Positions 46,965 through 58,355 of a stretch of 64,000 nucleotides of DNA are shown piece after piece (positions within the stretch are counted from its first letter, which is position 1; each line of letters begins with the position of its first letter). Both the position numbers and the translations under genes were made by a program. The notes under the pieces are model-generated. The model did no database searches. It worked only from the letters and a program-made list of their open reading frames with translations, and had not been told where the DNA came from. Location: assembly GCF_004217285.1 (NCBI RefSeq), contig NZ_SHKS01000001.1:1123195-1187194 (forward strand), given 5' to 3'. This stretch comes from Streptomyces sp. BK239 (GTDB taxonomy: Bacteria; Actinomycetota; Actinomycetes; Streptomycetales; Streptomycetaceae).

Positions 46965-49886
46965 GTGGCCGACCGTCTCATCGTCCGTGGAGCGCGCGAG
47001 CACAACCTCAAGAACGTCTCGCTCGACCTCCCGCGCGACTCGCTCATCGTCTTCACGGGCCTGTCGGGGTCGGGCAAGTCCTCGCTGGCCTTCGACACGA
47101 TCTTCGCCGAGGGCCAGCGGCGCTACGTGGAGTCGCTCTCCTCGTACGCCCGCCAGTTCCTCGGCCAGATGGACAAGCCCGACGTCGACTTCATCGAGGG
47201 CCTCTCCCCGGCCGTCTCCATCGACCAGAAGTCGACCTCGCGCAACCCCCGCTCCACGGTCGGCACCATCACCGAGGTGTACGACTACCTGCGCCTGCTC
47301 TTCGCGCGCATCGGCAAGCCGCACTGCCCCGAGTGCGGCCGCCCGATCACGCGCCAGTCGCCGCAGGCCATCGTCGACCGGGTCCTGGAGCTGCCCGAGG
47401 GCAGCCGCTTCCAGGTGCTCTCGCCGCTCGTGCGCGAGCGCAAGGGCGAGTTCGTCGACCTGTTCGCCGACCTGCAGACCAAGGGCTACTCCCGCGCGCG
47501 CGTGGACGGCGAGACCGTCCAGCTGTCCAGCCCGCCCACGCTGAAGAAGCAGGAGAAGCACACCATCGAGGTGGTCGTCGACCGTCTCACCGTGAAGGAC
47601 AGCGCCAAGCGCCGGCTCACCGACTCCGTGGAGACCGCCCTCGGCCTGTCCGGCGGCATGGTCGTGCTCGACTTCGTCGACCTCCCCGAGGACGACCCCG
47701 AGCGCGAGCGCATGTACTCCGAGCACCTGTACTGCCCCTACGACGACCTGTCCTTCGAGGAGCTGGAGCCGCGCTCCTTCTCCTTCAACTCGCCCTTCGG
47801 CGCCTGCCCCGAGTGCAGCGGCATCGGCACGCGCATGGAGGTCGACGCCGAGCTGATCGTCCCCGACGAGGACAAGTCCCTCGACGAGGGCGCCATCCAC
47901 CCCTGGTCGCACGGCCACACCAAGGACTACTTCGGCCGGCTGGTCGGCGCCCTCGCCGACGCGCTGGGATTCCGGACGGACATCCCCTTCGCCGGCCTGC
48001 CGCAGCGCGCCAAGAAGGCGCTCCTGCACGGCCACAAGACCCAGATCGAGGTCCGCTACCGCAACCGCTACGGCCGCGAGCGCGTGTACACGACGCCCTT
48101 CGAAGGCGCCGTGCCCTTCGTCAAGCGCCGCCACAGCGAGGCCGAGAGCGACGCCAGCCGGGAGCGCTTCGAGGGCTACATGCGCGAGGTGCCCTGCCCC
48201 ACCTGTGAGGGCACCCGGCTGAAGCCGATCGTCCTCGCGGTCACGATCATGGACAAGTCCATCGCCGAGGTCTCCGCGATGTCCATCAGCGACTGCGCGG
48301 ACTTCCTGGGCGAACTCAAGCTCGACGCCCGCGACAAGAAGATCGCCGAGCGGGTCCTCAAGGAGGTCAACGAGCGGCTGAAGTTCCTCGTCGACGTCGG
48401 CCTCGACTACCTCTCCCTCAACCGCGCCGCCGGCACGCTCTCCGGCGGCGAGGCCCAGCGCATCCGGCTGGCCACCCAGATCGGATCCGGCCTCGTCGGC
48501 GTCCTCTACGTCCTCGACGAGCCGTCCATCGGCCTGCACCAGCGTGACAACCACCGGCTGATCGAGACCCTCGTCCGGCTGCGGGACATGGGCAACACGC
48601 TCATCGTCGTCGAGCACGACGAGGACACCATCAAGGTCGCCGACTGGATCGTCGACATCGGCCCCGGCGCCGGCGAGCACGGCGGCGAGGTCGTGCACAG
48701 CGGCTCCCTGAAGGAACTGCTCGCCAACAGCGCGTCGCAGACCGGGCAGTACCTGTCCGGCAAGAAGGCGATCCCGCTGCCCGAGATCCGGCGCCCCCGG
48801 GACCTGTCCCGGCAGCTCACCGTGCACGGCGCCCGCGAGAACAACCTGCGGGACATCGACGTCTCCTTCCCGCTGGGCGTGTTCACCGCGGTCACCGGCG
48901 TGTCCGGCTCCGGAAAGTCGACCCTGGTCAACGACATCCTGTACACGCACCTCGCCCGCGAGCTGAACGGCGCGAGGAACGTGCCGGGGCGGCACACCCG
49001 CGTGGACGGCGACGACCTCGTCGACAAGGTCGTCCACGTCGACCAGTCGCCCATCGGCCGCACCCCCCGGTCCAACCCGGCCACCTACACCGGCGTCTTC
49101 GACCACGTCCGCAAGCTGTTCGCCGAGACCACCGAGGCGAAGGTCCGCGGCTACCTGCCCGGCCGCTTCTCCTTCAACGTCAAGGGCGGTCGCTGCGAGA
49201 ACTGCGCCGGCGACGGCACCATCAAGATCGAGATGAACTTCCTCCCGGACGTCTACGTCCCGTGCGAGGTCTGCCACGGGGCCCGCTACAACCGGGAGAC
49301 CCTGGAGGTCCACTACAAGGGCAAGTCCATCGCCGACGTGCTGAACATGCCGATCGAGGAGGCCACGGAGTTCTTCGAGGCCGTCCCGGCGATCGCCCGC
49401 CACCTCAACACCCTCAAGGACGTCGGCCTCGGCTACGTCCGGCTCGGCCAGTCCGCGACCACCCTGTCCGGCGGTGAGGCCCAGCGCGTCAAGCTCGCCA
49501 GTGAGCTTCAGCGCCGCTCCACCGGCCGTACGGTCTACGTCCTGGACGAGCCGACCACCGGTCTGCACTTCGAGGACATCAGCAAGCTCCTCAAGGTCCT
49601 CTCCGGTCTGGTCGACAAGGGCAACACGGTCATCGTCATCGAGCACAACCTCGACGTGATCAAGACCGCCGACTGGGTCGTCGACATGGGACCCGAGGGC
49701 GGCGCGGGCGGCGGCGTGGTCGTCGCCGAGGGCACGCCCGAGCAGGTCGCCGGCGTCCCGGCCAGCCACACCGGCAAGTTCCTGCGCGAGATCCTCGCGC
49801 CGGAGAAGATCAGCGACGCCACGCCCTCCGCGAAGGCGCCGGCCAAGAAGACGACGGCCCGCAAGAAGGCGGCGGCCAAGCGATAA
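46965..49886 (+). CDS. uvrA: Excinuclease ABC subunit A
   Basis: A 973-residue UvrA with two ABC modules. First Walker [15 protein letters not shown] (about 31-44); zinc modules at [13 protein letters not shown]..., CPECSGIG and [11 protein letters not shown]; first signature [19 protein letters not shown]; second Walker [15 protein letters not shown] (about 644); second zinc finger CENCAGDGT...CEVC; second signature [17 protein letters not shown]. It scans DNA for lesions and loads UvrB. GTG 46965 is supported by AAAGGTG upstream and by the conserved start [14 protein letters not shown]. The C-terminal Lys/Ala tail is shorter (about 27 residues) than in some streptomycetes. Confidence 0.98.
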   Translation: MADRLIVRGAREHNLKNVSLDLPRDSLIVFTGLSGSGKSSLAFDTIFAEGQRRYVESLSSYARQFLGQMDKPDVDFIEGLSPAVSIDQKSTSRNPRSTVGTITEVYDYLRLLFARIGKPHCPECGRPITRQSPQAIVDRVLELPEGSRFQVLSPLVRERKGEFVDLFADLQTKGYSRARVDGETVQLSSPPTLKKQEKHTIEVVVDRLTVKDSAKRRLTDSVETALGLSGGMVVLDFVDLPEDDPERERMYSEHLYCPYDDLSFEELEPRSFSFNSPFGACPECSGIGTRMEVDAELIVPDEDKSLDEGAIHPWSHGHTKDYFGRLVGALADALGFRTDIPFAGLPQRAKKALLHGHKTQIEVRYRNRYGRERVYTTPFEGAVPFVKRRHSEAESDASRERFEGYMREVPCPTCEGTRLKPIVLAVTIMDKSIAEVSAMSISDCADFLGELKLDARDKKIAERVLKEVNERLKFLVDVGLDYLSLNRAAGTLSGGEAQRIRLATQIGSGLVGVLYVLDEPSIGLHQRDNHRLIETLVRLRDMGNTLIVVEHDEDTIKVADWIVDIGPGAGEHGGEVVHSGSLKELLANSASQTGQYLSGKKAIPLPEIRRPRDLSRQLTVHGARENNLRDIDVSFPLGVFTAVTGVSGSGKSTLVNDILYTHLARELNGARNVPGRHTRVDGDDLVDKVVHVDQSPIGRTPRSNPATYTGVFDHVRKLFAETTEAKVRGYLPGRFSFNVKGGRCENCAGDGTIKIEMNFLPDVYVPCEVCHGARYNRETLEVHYKGKSIADVLNMPIEEATEFFEAVPAIARHLNTLKDVGLGYVRLGQSATTLSGGEAQRVKLASELQRRSTGRTVYVLDEPTTGLHFEDISKLLKVLSGLVDKGNTVIVIEHNLDVIKTADWVVDMGPEGGAGGGVVVAEGTPEQVAGVPASHTGKFLREILAPEKISDATPSAKAPAKKTTARKKAAAKR

Positions 49887-49902
49887 GGAGCCCGCGATCC
49901 GA

Positions 49903-49933
49903 GGCGGCCCGTGGGAACTCTTCGCGGGCCGCC
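49903..49933 (+). terminator. Hairpin after uvrA
   Basis: 9-bp stem GGCGGCCCG (49903-49911) with CGGGCCGCC (49925-49933), starting 16 bp after the uvrA stop. It may also serve the convergent kinase gene. Confidence 0.75.
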
Positions 49934-49986
49934 GTCCGTTGTCGGCACACCGCCGCGCCCTCAGGGCGTCCGCCGGCCGACACCCC

Positions 49987-50907
49987 CTACAGTCCGCCCA
50001 GTTCGGACGCGTAGGGCGGTTCGGCGCCCGCCCGGGAACAGGTGACCGCCGCAGCGCGGGCCGCGAACCGCAGCAGCCGCTCCCAGCCGTCGCGGCCCAG
50101 TGCCGCCACCGCGGCCGGGGACAGCGCGTCGCGCATCGCGAGCCCGTGCAGCAGGGCCGCGTTCACGGTGTCGCCGGCCCCGATCGTGTCCACGACCTCG
50201 ACCTTCTCGCCCGGCACCGTGTACTCGGCGTACTCGCCGCCGTAGCCGGTATGGGCGGTGAGCCCGTCGCCGCCGTGCGTGACCACGACGGCCGCCGGAC
50301 CGGCGGACAGCCACTCGCGCGGGGTGCCGCCCAGCCACCGGGCGTCGTCCTCCGACAGCTTGAGCAGGGACACCGAGGGCAGCCAGCTCTTGAAGCGGGC
50401 CCGGTAGGCGTCGGCGTCCGGGATCAGACCGGGCCGGATGTTGGGGTCGAGCGCGGTGAACAGCCCCCGCGCCGCCGACGCTCGCATCAGCTCCTCGTAC
50501 GCGCTCGCGCCCGGCTCCAGGACGAGCGAGCAGGTGCCGAACGACACCGCGCGCGTCCCGGCGGGCAGCCCGGCCGGCGCGGCGAACAGCCGGTCGGCGG
50601 TGCCGTCGACGTAGAAGGAGTAGGCGGCCGAGCCCTCGCCGTCGAGGGTGGCGACGGCGAGGGACGTCGGTTCCGGGCCGCGCCGCACCGGCGAGACGTC
50701 CACGCCCGACTTGCGCAGCCGGCCGAGCAGCGCCTCGCCGAAGGCGTCCCGGGAGACGCGCGAGCAGAAGGCGGTCGGCGAGCCGAGCCGGCCGAGGGCC
50801 ACGGCCGTGTTGAACGGGCCGCCGCCCGGCGCCGGTTGCAGCGCCGCGAGGGCGCCCGTGCCCTGCGGCACCAGATCGATCAGGGCCTCACCGGCGACGA
50901 CGATCAC
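49987..50907 (-). CDS. PfkB-family carbohydrate kinase (fructokinase-like)
   Basis: A 306-residue ribokinase-fold sugar kinase. GEALIDLVP opens the protein, APGGGPFNTAVALGRLG (about 25-41) is the first PfkB signature, LDPNIRPGLI near 140 and VEVVDTIGAGDTVNAALLHGLAM (about 238-260) the second signature with the catalytic Asp. The pattern is closest to fructokinases; the sugar is not proven. GTG 50907 follows AAGGAG eight bases upstream and is preferred over an in-frame GTG at 50925. An HTH gene lies 69 bp upstream on the same strand. Confidence 0.9.
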   Translation of the reverse strand: MIVVAGEALIDLVPQGTGALAALQPAPGGGPFNTAVALGRLGSPTAFCSRVSRDAFGEALLGRLRKSGVDVSPVRRGPEPTSLAVATLDGEGSAAYSFYVDGTADRLFAAPAGLPAGTRAVSFGTCSLVLEPGASAYEELMRASAARGLFTALDPNIRPGLIPDADAYRARFKSWLPSVSLLKLSEDDARWLGGTPREWLSAGPAAVVVTHGGDGLTAHTGYGGEYAEYTVPGEKVEVVDTIGAGDTVNAALLHGLAMRDALSPAAVAALGRDGWERLLRFAARAAAVTCSRAGAEPPYASELGGL

Positions 50908-50976
50908 AGGGTGGTCTCCTTCCACTAAGGGCTCGGTGGCGTCAGCGGCTCAGGGACCGGCGGGGCGAGGGCTCGC

Positions 50977-51948
50977 TCACTCCCAGTCCCAGCCGATGCC
51001 CAGCATGCCCGACCGTACCCGCGGCTCGACGAGGTGGACCGAGCGGTGCCGGTGACTGAACGGCAGCTCCTGACGGCCGCTGCGCGGGGCGGCGGGGGAG
51101 TGCCGGGAGAAGCGGTGGCAGCGGACCGGCAGCGCGTCCTCGGCGAAACGGACCTGGAGGGCGTACTGACCGCCCGGCGCGTCGAAACCGCGGACGTACT
51201 CGCGGCACGCCCCGGCGGTGCCGTCCTGCACGCCGTAGCGGAAGAGGAAGGTCTCGCCGGCCCGCAGCCGGGTGTCGAAGAGGAGCTCGGCCACCAGGAC
51301 GCCGGTGTCGTGGTGGCGGCGGATCCGGCCGGTGCGGCAGTTCTCCAGGGCCTGCACCGCCATCCGGTCCGGGACGCAGCCGGGGTCCCCGTGGTGGACG
51401 GCGACGAAGCGGTCCACGCCGTCGCGGTGGGCCCGCACGATGTGCTGCGACTCGCGCCCGAGCAGCTCGCGGCGTCCGCCGATCCGGACCCGCTCGTGGT
51501 GGCCGAGCGTGTGGAGACCGTCGTCGAGAGGGCACTGGAGTTCGACGAACAGCTTCTCCAGGACGTCCGAGGCCGCCATGAGCGCCCGGTAGGAGCGTCC
51601 CGCGGGCTGCCCGGCGGCCAGATCCGCGCCGGTTTCCGTGAGCAGCCGGATCAGCGACTCCTCCGGCAGCCGCAGGATCTCCTCCAGCGCGCGCACGGCC
51701 CGCAGGGACTCCGGGCGCTGCGGTCGGCGAGCGCCCTGCTGCCAGTAACTCAAACTGGTGACGCCGACCTTGACCCCGTGCCGCGACAGATGGTGCTGCA
51801 CACGCTGCAGGGGCAGCCCCCGGGCCGCGATCGCGGCCCGCAGGGCGACGTGGAAGGGGCCGCCCCGCAGGGCCGCTTCCAGATCCGCCACGGCGTCCGC
51901 GGCGGTGGACTCGGCGTCGGCGTCCACGTGCTGAGGGGCATGCGGCAT
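50977..51948 (-). CDS. Helix-turn-helix regulator with large uncharacterised C-terminal domain
   Basis: A 323-residue protein conserved in style with other streptomycete regulators. Residues 27-95 look XRE-like: FHVALRAAIAARGLPLQRVQHHLSRHGVKVGVTSLSYWQQGARRPQRPESLRAVRALEEIL, where the recognition helix includes TSLSYWQQG. The remaining 220 residues, including LGHHERVRIGGRRELLGRESQHIVRAHRDGVDRF and GETFLFRYGVQDG, match nothing I can name. It may control the sugar kinase downstream or act on differentiation. ATG 51948 follows AAAGG. Confidence 0.75.
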   Translation of the reverse strand: MPHAPQHVDADAESTAADAVADLEAALRGGPFHVALRAAIAARGLPLQRVQHHLSRHGVKVGVTSLSYWQQGARRPQRPESLRAVRALEEILRLPEESLIRLLTETGADLAAGQPAGRSYRALMAASDVLEKLFVELQCPLDDGLHTLGHHERVRIGGRRELLGRESQHIVRAHRDGVDRFVAVHHGDPGCVPDRMAVQALENCRTGRIRRHHDTGVLVAELLFDTRLRAGETFLFRYGVQDGTAGACREYVRGFDAPGGQYALQVRFAEDALPVRCHRFSRHSPAAPRSGRQELPFSHRHRSVHLVEPRVRSGMLGIGWDWE

Positions 51949-52159
51949 GCAGGGGCCTTTCTGTGAATGCGCACGACGGCTGGTCAGACCGTTCGCGTGG
52001 GTGGCCGGGCACCCCAGGAGGGCGCGGGACGCCTTCACATCCGTAGGGCGTGCTTCACCACCCGAGTTCCCCCGCATTGAAGCGTGTTGACCAAGCCCCG
52101 ACAACACCTGAGCGAAGGAACGTGACGCACCCGCCGCGGTTGTCCACAGCCCGGCCGGA

Positions 52160-52182
52160 CTGTCACCGCGCGCCAGTAGGGT
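52160..52182 (+). promoter_or_regulatory. RecA-NDp-like promoter of uvrC (imperfect)
   Basis: CTGTCACCG (52160-52168), 8-bp spacer, TAGGGT (52177-52182). The -35 part matches the damage consensus at six of nine bases while the spacer and -10 fit. The -10 ends seven bases before the uvrC ATG, so the transcript is likely leaderless. Confidence 0.55.
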
Positions 52183-52189
52183 GTGAGAC

Positions 52190-54241
52190 ATGGCCGACCC
52201 CTCCAGCTACCGCCCCAAGCCGGGACAGATCCCGGACTCCCCCGGGGTGTACCGGTTCCGCGACGAGCACCGCCGGGTGATCTACGTCGGAAAGGCGAAA
52301 AGCCTGCGCCAGCGCCTGGCGAACTACTTCCAGGACCTCGCGGGCCTGCACCCGCGCACCCGCTCCATGGTCACCACGGCGGCGTCCGTGGAGTGGACGG
52401 TGGTGTCCACGGAGGTGGAGGCGCTCCAGCTGGAGTACTCGTGGATCAAGGAGTACGACCCCCGCTTCAACGTCAAGTACCGCGACGACAAGAGCTATCC
52501 CTACCTCGCGGTGACGATGAACGAGGACTTCCCGCGCGTGCAGGTGATGCGCGGCCACAAGAAGAAGGGCGTCCGGTACTTCGGCCCGTACGCGCACGCG
52601 TGGGCGATCCGCGACACCGTCGACCTCCTCCTGCGCGTCTTCCCCGTCCGCACGTGCTCCGCGGGCGTCTTCAAGAACGCGTCCCGGACCGGCCGCCCCT
52701 GTCTGCTCGGCTACATCGGCAAGTGCTCAGCGCCCTGCGTCGAGAGGATCTCCGCCGACGACCACCGGGACCTGGCCGAGGAGTTCTGCGACTTCATGGC
52801 CGGCCGCACCGGCGCCTACCTGCGGCGGCTGGAACAGCAGATGGCACAGGCGGCCGACGAGATGGAGTACGAGCGGGCCGCCCGCCTGCGCGACGACATA
52901 GAGGCCCTGCGCAAGGCCATGGAGAAGAACGCGGTCGTGCTCGCCGACGCCACCGACGCCGACCTGATCGCGGTCGCCGAGGACGAGCTGGAGGCGGCCG
53001 TCCAGATCTTCCACGTCCGCGGCGGACGGGTGCGCGGCCAGCGCGGCTGGGTCACCGACAAGGTCGAGGAGATCACCACCGGCGCCCTCGTCGAGCACGC
53101 CCTCCAGCAGCTCTACGGCGAGGAGTCCGGGGACGCGGTACCCAAGGAGGTCCTGGTCCCCGCGCTGCCCGACCCGGTGGAGCCGGTGCAGGAGTGGCTG
53201 ACCGGGCGGCGCGGCTCCGCCGTCTCGCTGCGCGTTCCGCAGCGCGGCGACAAGCGGGCCCTGATGGAGACCGTGGAGCGCAACGCCCAGCAGGCCCTGG
53301 TCCTGCACAAGACCAAGCGCGCCTCGGACCTGACCACACGCTCGCGCGCCCTGGAGGAGATCGCCGAGGCCCTCGACCTGGACAGCGCCCCGCTGCGGAT
53401 CGAGTGCTTCGACATCTCCCACTTGCAGGGGGACGACGTGGTGGCCTCCATGGTCGTCTTCGAGGACGGACTCGCCCGCAAGAGCGAGTACCGGCGCTTC
53501 CAGATCAAGAGCTTCGAGGGACAGGACGACGTCCGGTCCATGCACGAGGTGATCTCCCGCCGCTTCCGGCGCTACCTCGCCGAGAAGGAGCGCACCGGCG
53601 AGTGGGCCGACGGCGACCCCGCCCTCCCCGACGGCGCCCTCACCGAGGAGGACGGCCGCCCCAAGCGGTTCGCCTACCCGCCCCAGCTCATCGTCGTCGA
53701 CGGCGGGCAGCCGCAGGTCGCGGCCGCCCGCCGGGCCCTCGACGAACTCGGCATCGACGACATCGCCGTCTGCGGCCTCGCCAAGCGACTGGAGGAGGTC
53801 TGGCTGCCCGGCGACGACGACCCGGTCGTCCTGCCCCGCACCAGCGAGGGCCTCTACCTCCTCCAGCGCGTCCGCGACGAGGCCCACCGCTTCGCCATCA
53901 CCTACCAGCGCTCCAAGCGCGCCAAGCGGTTCCGCGCCGGCCCCCTGGACGATGTGCCGGGCCTCGGCGAGACCCGCAAGCAGGCCCTGGTCAAACACTT
54001 CGGCTCGGTGAAGAAGCTGCGCGCCGCGACGATCGAGCAGATCTGTGAGGTGCCCGGCATAGGCCGCAAGACGGCCGAGACGATCGCCGCCGCCCTCGCC
54101 GGGGCGGCACCGCCCGCGCCCGCCGTGAACACGGCCACGGGAGAGATCATGGAAGAAGGGGAACCCGGTGACACGACGGGTCCCCCCGGGGAGCCCGTCG
54201 CCGCGGGCGTCCCGGAAGAACGACGGGGGCAGGAGACATGA
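52190..54241 (+). CDS. uvrC: Excinuclease ABC subunit C
   Basis: A 683-residue UvrC. The GIY-YIG nuclease domain opens with [31 protein letters not shown] (about 17-47); [38 protein letters not shown] follows; a Cys cluster [13 protein letters not shown] lies near 170; the UVR motif is [20 protein letters not shown] (about 224-243); the RNase H-like C-terminal nuclease has [23 protein letters not shown] and [13 protein letters not shown]; tandem helix-hairpin-helix motifs end near 640. It cuts on both sides of the lesion. The stop overlaps the rapZ start. Confidence 0.98.
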   Translation: MADPSSYRPKPGQIPDSPGVYRFRDEHRRVIYVGKAKSLRQRLANYFQDLAGLHPRTRSMVTTAASVEWTVVSTEVEALQLEYSWIKEYDPRFNVKYRDDKSYPYLAVTMNEDFPRVQVMRGHKKKGVRYFGPYAHAWAIRDTVDLLLRVFPVRTCSAGVFKNASRTGRPCLLGYIGKCSAPCVERISADDHRDLAEEFCDFMAGRTGAYLRRLEQQMAQAADEMEYERAARLRDDIEALRKAMEKNAVVLADATDADLIAVAEDELEAAVQIFHVRGGRVRGQRGWVTDKVEEITTGALVEHALQQLYGEESGDAVPKEVLVPALPDPVEPVQEWLTGRRGSAVSLRVPQRGDKRALMETVERNAQQALVLHKTKRASDLTTRSRALEEIAEALDLDSAPLRIECFDISHLQGDDVVASMVVFEDGLARKSEYRRFQIKSFEGQDDVRSMHEVISRRFRRYLAEKERTGEWADGDPALPDGALTEEDGRPKRFAYPPQLIVVDGGQPQVAAARRALDELGIDDIAVCGLAKRLEEVWLPGDDDPVVLPRTSEGLYLLQRVRDEAHRFAITYQRSKRAKRFRAGPLDDVPGLGETRKQALVKHFGSVKKLRAATIEQICEVPGIGRKTAETIAAALAGAAPPAPAVNTATGEIMEEGEPGDTTGPPGEPVAAGVPEERRGQET

Positions 54242-55323
54242 CCGAGCACGACGCACACCCCACCAGCGGACAGGAACAACCCCCCACGCCGGCGCCGCCG
54301 GCCCCCGGACAGCCGCCGCGGGCCCCCCAGCAGGACCCCAGCGCGTCCGGCGCGCGACCCGACCCGCACAATGCAGGTCACGACGACGCCGAACAGCAGG
54401 CGCGTCAGGAAGACGGAGCACAGGTGAGCACGGACGTCACACCACCCGGGATCCCCGACGCGGCCATCCCCGAGCTGGTGATCATCTCCGGCATGTCCGG
54501 GGCCGGCCGCTCGACGGCGGCCAAGTGTCTGGAGGACCTCGGCTGGTTCGTCGTCGACAACCTCCCGCCCGCCCTGATCCCCACCATGGTGGAGCTCGGC
54601 GCCCGCTCCCAGGGCAACGTGGCGCGGATCGCCGTCGTCGTCGACGTCCGCGGCCGGCGCTTCTTCGACAACCTCCGCGAGTCCCTCGCCGACCTGGAGT
54701 CCAAGAGCGTCACCCGGCGGATCGTCTTCCTGGAGTCCTCCGACGACGCCCTGGTGCGCCGCTTCGAGTCCGTGCGCCGCCCGCACCCCCTCCAGGGCGA
54801 CGGCCGCATCGTCGACGGCATCGCCGCCGAACGCGAGCTGCTGCGCGAGCTGCGCGGCGACGCCGACCTGGTCATCGACACCTCCAGCCTCAACGTGCAC
54901 GAACTGCGCGCCAAGATGGACGCCCAGTTCGCCGGCGAGGAGGAGCCCGAGCTGCGGGCCACCGTGATGTCCTTCGGCTTCAAGTACGGCCTCCCCGTCG
55001 ACGCCGACCTGGTCGTCGACATGCGCTTCCTGCCCAACCCGCACTGGGTCCCCGAGCTGCGCCCCTTCACCGGCCTGAACGAGGAGGTGTCGGCGTACGT
55101 CCTCAACCAGCCCGGCGCCAAGGAGTTCCTCGACCGGTACGCCGAGCTGCTCCAGCTCGTCGCCGCGGGCTACCGCCGGGAGGGCAAGCGCTACGTGACC
55201 ATCGCGGTGGGCTGCACGGGCGGCAAGCACCGCTCGGTCGCCATGTCGGAGAAGCTCGCCGCGCGCCTCGCGGCCGAGGGCGTGGAGACGGTGGTCGTGC
55301 ACCGGGACATGGGACGGGAATGA
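54238..55323 (+). CDS. rapZ: RapZ/YvcJ-family nucleotide-binding protein with N-terminal extension
   Basis: A 361-residue protein. Residues 1-78 are a disordered Pro/Gln/Asp-rich extension absent from E. coli RapZ. The P-loop is [30 protein letters not shown] (about 81-110); [22 protein letters not shown] is the second conserved block; the C-terminal [33 protein letters not shown] and [20 protein letters not shown] complete the family. In E. coli RapZ steers RNase E-type RNA decay; in Gram-positives YvcJ binds GTP/ATP and its role is less clear. An internal start GTG at 54424, before [11 protein letters not shown], would give a protein of usual length. ATGA overlaps on both sides. Confidence 0.93.
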   Translation: MTEHDAHPTSGQEQPPTPAPPAPGQPPRAPQQDPSASGARPDPHNAGHDDAEQQARQEDGAQVSTDVTPPGIPDAAIPELVIISGMSGAGRSTAAKCLEDLGWFVVDNLPPALIPTMVELGARSQGNVARIAVVVDVRGRRFFDNLRESLADLESKSVTRRIVFLESSDDALVRRFESVRRPHPLQGDGRIVDGIAAERELLRELRGDADLVIDTSSLNVHELRAKMDAQFAGEEEPELRATVMSFGFKYGLPVDADLVVDMRFLPNPHWVPELRPFTGLNEEVSAYVLNQPGAKEFLDRYAELLQLVAAGYRREGKRYVTIAVGCTGGKHRSVAMSEKLAARLAAEGVETVVVHRDMGRE

Positions 55324-56387
55324 CGGGACGCACTCCGCGGCTCGGCCGGCTGCGCAGGACGGCGTCCGAGGGGCGGGTGAGCCGACCGGCCGAGGCCCGG
55401 GGCGGCAGACCCCGCCGCCGCGGCGCCCAGCCCAAGGTCGTCGCGCTCGGCGGCGGGATGGGCCTGTCGTCCTCCCTCGCCGCGCTGCGCCGGATCACCG
55501 GCGACCTCACCGCCGTCGTCACCGTGGCCGACGACGGCGGCTCCAGCGGGCGTCTGCGCGACGAACTGGGCGTCCTGCCGCCCGGCGATCTGCGCAAGGC
55601 GCTGGCCGCGCTGTGCGGCGACGACGACTGGGGCCAGACCTGGTCCCGGGTCATCCAGCACCGCTTCCAGTCGCAGGGCGAGATCAACGGCCACGCGGTC
55701 GGCAACCTGCTGATCGTGGCCCTGTGGGAGCAGCTCGGCGACCATGTGCAGGCGCTGGACCTGGTCGGCCGGCTGCTGGGCGCGCACGGGCGTGTGCTGC
55801 CCATGTCGGCCGTCCCGCTGGAACTCCAGGCGCTGGTCAAGGGGCACGACCCCGAGCGCCCCGACGACGTGGACACCGTGCGCGGACAGGCGACCGTGGC
55901 GCTGACGCCCGGCGAGGTGCAGTCGGTGCACCTCGTGCCGCACGACCCGCCGGCCGTCCCTGAGGCGGTGGAGGCCGTCCTCGACGCGGACTGGGTCGTC
56001 CTCGGGCCCGGCTCCTGGTTCTCCTCGGTCATCCCGCACCTGCTGGTGCCGGAGCTGCTGGACGCGCTCACGCAGACCAAGGCGCGCCGGGTACTCTCGC
56101 TGAACCTCGCACCGCAGCCGGGAGAAACCGACGGCTTCTCCCCGCAGCGTCATTTGGAGGTTTTGGGACGACACGCCCCTAAACTCGCCCTGGACGTGGT
56201 GCTGGCCGACGAGGCCGCCGTGCCCGACCGCGACTCTCTCACCGACGCCGCCAAACGGTTCGGGGCCGCGGTGGAGCTGGCGCCGGTGGCCCGGCCCGAC
56301 GGAACTCCGCGGCATGATCCGGAGCTGCTGGCCGCCGCGTACGACCGTATTTTTCGGATGCATGGAAGGATCGGCCCATGGCGATGA
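55320..56387 (+). CDS. yvcK: Gluconeogenesis factor YvcK/CofD-like protein
   Basis: A 355-residue YvcK-family protein. [59 protein letters not shown] (about 40-98) is the nucleotide-sugar binding signature; [18 protein letters not shown] near 125 and [25 protein letters not shown] near 225 are also diagnostic. YvcK binds UDP-sugars and affects cell-wall precursor allocation and morphology. It is the middle gene of rapZ-yvcK-whiA. The first 38 residues are basic and variable. Confidence 0.95.
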   Translation: MTGRTPRLGRLRRTASEGRVSRPAEARGGRPRRRGAQPKVVALGGGMGLSSSLAALRRITGDLTAVVTVADDGGSSGRLRDELGVLPPGDLRKALAALCGDDDWGQTWSRVIQHRFQSQGEINGHAVGNLLIVALWEQLGDHVQALDLVGRLLGAHGRVLPMSAVPLELQALVKGHDPERPDDVDTVRGQATVALTPGEVQSVHLVPHDPPAVPEAVEAVLDADWVVLGPGSWFSSVIPHLLVPELLDALTQTKARRVLSLNLAPQPGETDGFSPQRHLEVLGRHAPKLALDVVLADEAAVPDRDSLTDAAKRFGAAVELAPVARPDGTPRHDPELLAAAYDRIFRMHGRIGPWR

Positions 56388-57367
56388 CGGCAGCGGTGAA
56401 GGACGAGATCTCCCGGCTCCCCGTCACCCGTACCTGCTGCAGAAAGGCGGAGGTCTCCGCCATCCTGCGGTTCGCCGGCGGCCTCCACCTGGTGAGCGGT
56501 CGGATCGTGATCGAGGCGGAGCTGGACACCGCGATGGCGGCCCGCCGGCTCAAGCGGGACATCCTGGAGATCTTCGGCCACAGCTCCGAGCTGATCGTGA
56601 TGGCGCCCGGCGGTCTGCGCCGCGGCTCCCGGTACGTCGTACGGGTGGTCGCGGGCGGCGACCAGCTGGCCCGGCAGACCGGCCTGGTCGACGGGCGGGG
56701 CCGCCCGATCCGCGGTCTGCCGCCGCAGGTGGTCTCGGGGGCGACCTGCGACGCGGAGGCGGCCTGGCGCGGGGCGTTCCTCGCGCACGGCTCGCTCACC
56801 GAGCCCGGCCGGTCCTCCTCCCTGGAGGTCACCTGCCCCGGGCCGGAGGCCGCGCTCGCGCTCGTCGGCGCGGCCCGCAGGCTGTCCATCGCGGCGAAGG
56901 CCCGTGAGGTGCGCGGCGTCGACCGGGTGGTCGTCCGCGACGGTGACGCGATCGGCGCGCTGCTGACCCGCCTCGGCGCGCACGAGTCGGTGCTGGCCTG
57001 GGAGGAGCGCCGGATGCGCCGCGAGGTGCGCGCCACGGCGAACCGGCTCGCCAACTTCGACGACGCCAACCTGCGCCGGTCCGCCCGCGCGGCGGTGGCC
57101 GCCGGGGCCCGGGTGCAGCGCGCGCTGGAGATCCTCGGCGAAGAGGTCCCCGAGCACCTCGCGGCGGCCGGCCGCCTGCGCATGGAGCACAAGCAGGCCT
57201 CACTGGAGGAGCTGGGCGCGCTCGCCGACCCGCCGCTGACCAAGGACGCCGTCGCCGGCCGCATCCGCAGGCTGCTCGCCATGGCCGACAAGCGCGCGTC
57301 CGACCTGGGCATCCCGAGCACGGAGGCCAACCTCAGCGAGGAACTGGCCGACAACCTGGTGGGCTGA
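56378..57367 (+). CDS. whiA: Sporulation transcription factor WhiA
   Basis: A 329-residue WhiA. The N-terminal LAGLIDADG-type DNA-binding domain reads [33 protein letters not shown] (about 7-39) and [32 protein letters not shown] (about 127-158), without endonuclease residues. The C-terminal HTH has [23 protein letters not shown] and [34 protein letters not shown] (about 270-305). With WhiB it governs sporulation septation genes. Start overlaps yvcK by 10 bp. A seven-copy GCCCGCC tract begins 14 bp after the stop. Confidence 0.97.
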   Translation: MAMTAAVKDEISRLPVTRTCCRKAEVSAILRFAGGLHLVSGRIVIEAELDTAMAARRLKRDILEIFGHSSELIVMAPGGLRRGSRYVVRVVAGGDQLARQTGLVDGRGRPIRGLPPQVVSGATCDAEAAWRGAFLAHGSLTEPGRSSSLEVTCPGPEAALALVGAARRLSIAAKAREVRGVDRVVVRDGDAIGALLTRLGAHESVLAWEERRMRREVRATANRLANFDDANLRRSARAAVAAGARVQRALEILGEEVPEHLAAAGRLRMEHKQASLEELGALADPPLTKDAVAGRIRRLLAMADKRASDLGIPSTEANLSEELADNLVG

Positions 57368-57380
57368 CCACCCTTCGGCC

Positions 57381-57430
57381 GCCCGCCGCCCGCCGCCCGC
57401 CGCCCGCCGCCCGCCGCCCGCCGCCCGCCC
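57381..57430. repeat. Perfect 7-bp tandem repeat directly after whiA
   Basis: Seven exact copies of GCCCGCC (57381-57429) plus one base, starting 14 bp after the whiA stop. Pure short GC repeats like this are slippage-prone. Confidence 0.95.
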
Positions 57431-57454
57431 TGGCACCACGCCCCGTTACGCCGC

Positions 57455-57975
57455 CGCAGGCCCCCAGGGGCGGTGGGCCCCACGAGCGGAGGCCGTACGG
57501 GCGGCGTCCCCACCAGCGGAGGGCCTGACGGGCGGTGGCACACCGGCGAAGGGATTGCCCGGTGCGGACGGCTCCACCTGCGGAGGGCTTACCGGCGGAG
57601 GGCCTCACGGGCGGTGGGCCCTCTGGCGGAGGGCCTCACGGGCGGTGGCCCAACCGGCGGTGGCCTTACCCGGCGGGGAAGCCCCCACGAGTGGTCGGCC
57701 CCACGAGCGGAAGGCCGGCCCTACGGGCGGTGGCCCCACCAGCGGAACGCCTCACGGGCGGTGACCCAATCGGCGGCGGGCAGACCGGCGGCGGGCAGAC
57801 CGGCGGAGGGCCCCACGGTCGGTGGCCTTACCCGGCGGAGGCCTCACGGTCGGTGGGCTCACCTGGCCAAGGCCTCACGGTCGGTGGCCCGACCTCGGTG
57901 GCCCAGCCGGCGGTGCGCATACCGGTGGGGCCCCACGGGCGGTGGGCCCCACCGGCGGAGGGCCGCCCGGCACTG
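57455..57975. repeat. Degenerate 15-bp minisatellite array
   Basis: About 520 bp built of diverged units near GGCCTCACGGGCGGT / CCCACCAGCGGAGGG, with a 15-bp rhythm and many indels. In one frame parts read (Pro-Thr-Gly-Gly-Gly)n-like, but frames break repeatedly and no ribosome site or stable frame spans the array, so I treat it as non-coding. Confidence 0.8.
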
Positions 57976-58150
57976 CCCGGCACAGTGCATGCCGTCACTG
58001 TCGTCCCATCGGTGCCGTGCCTGCCGAAGCGGCCAGGCCTGATCGACCGGTCCCCGGTTCCAGCGCCGCTGTCCCGGCGGCAACGGGCCTCCCGCATCGG
58101 CCAGGTCACCACCCGGCGCGACCCGACTGCCCGTAAACGGGCAGGTCCGC

Positions 58151-58235
58151 CGGCCCGTCAGATCTGTCGGCCGGTCAGGTATGTCGGCCCGTCAGGTGTG
58201 CTGGCCCGTGAGATATGTCTGTCGTCAGATCTGCT
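58151..58235. repeat. 17-bp tandem repeat, five copies
   Basis: Five head-to-tail units at 58151, 58168, 58185, 58202 and 58219; the first is CGGCCCGTCAGATCTGT. Unit-to-unit identity is roughly 12-15 of 17. Period is exact with no indels. Confidence 0.9.
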
Positions 58236-58355
58236 ACCTGGAAAACCTGTTGGCCCGTCCGGCCCGCTGGCACGGCGCACGCCGGCATCGTCCCCCCACC
58301 GTCCCCCGCTGCCCCCAACCGGTCCTTGTCCGCCGGGCCCGGCCGGGCCCGACCA

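Noticed and set aside
46944..49769. A 941-codon open frame antisense to uvrA (and similar long antisense frames over uvrB, the TerD fusion and the carboxypeptidase)
   Set aside because: They mirror the third-position GC bias of the true genes; the translations are Val/Leu/Asp/Gly repeats with no domain, and they lack ribosome sites.
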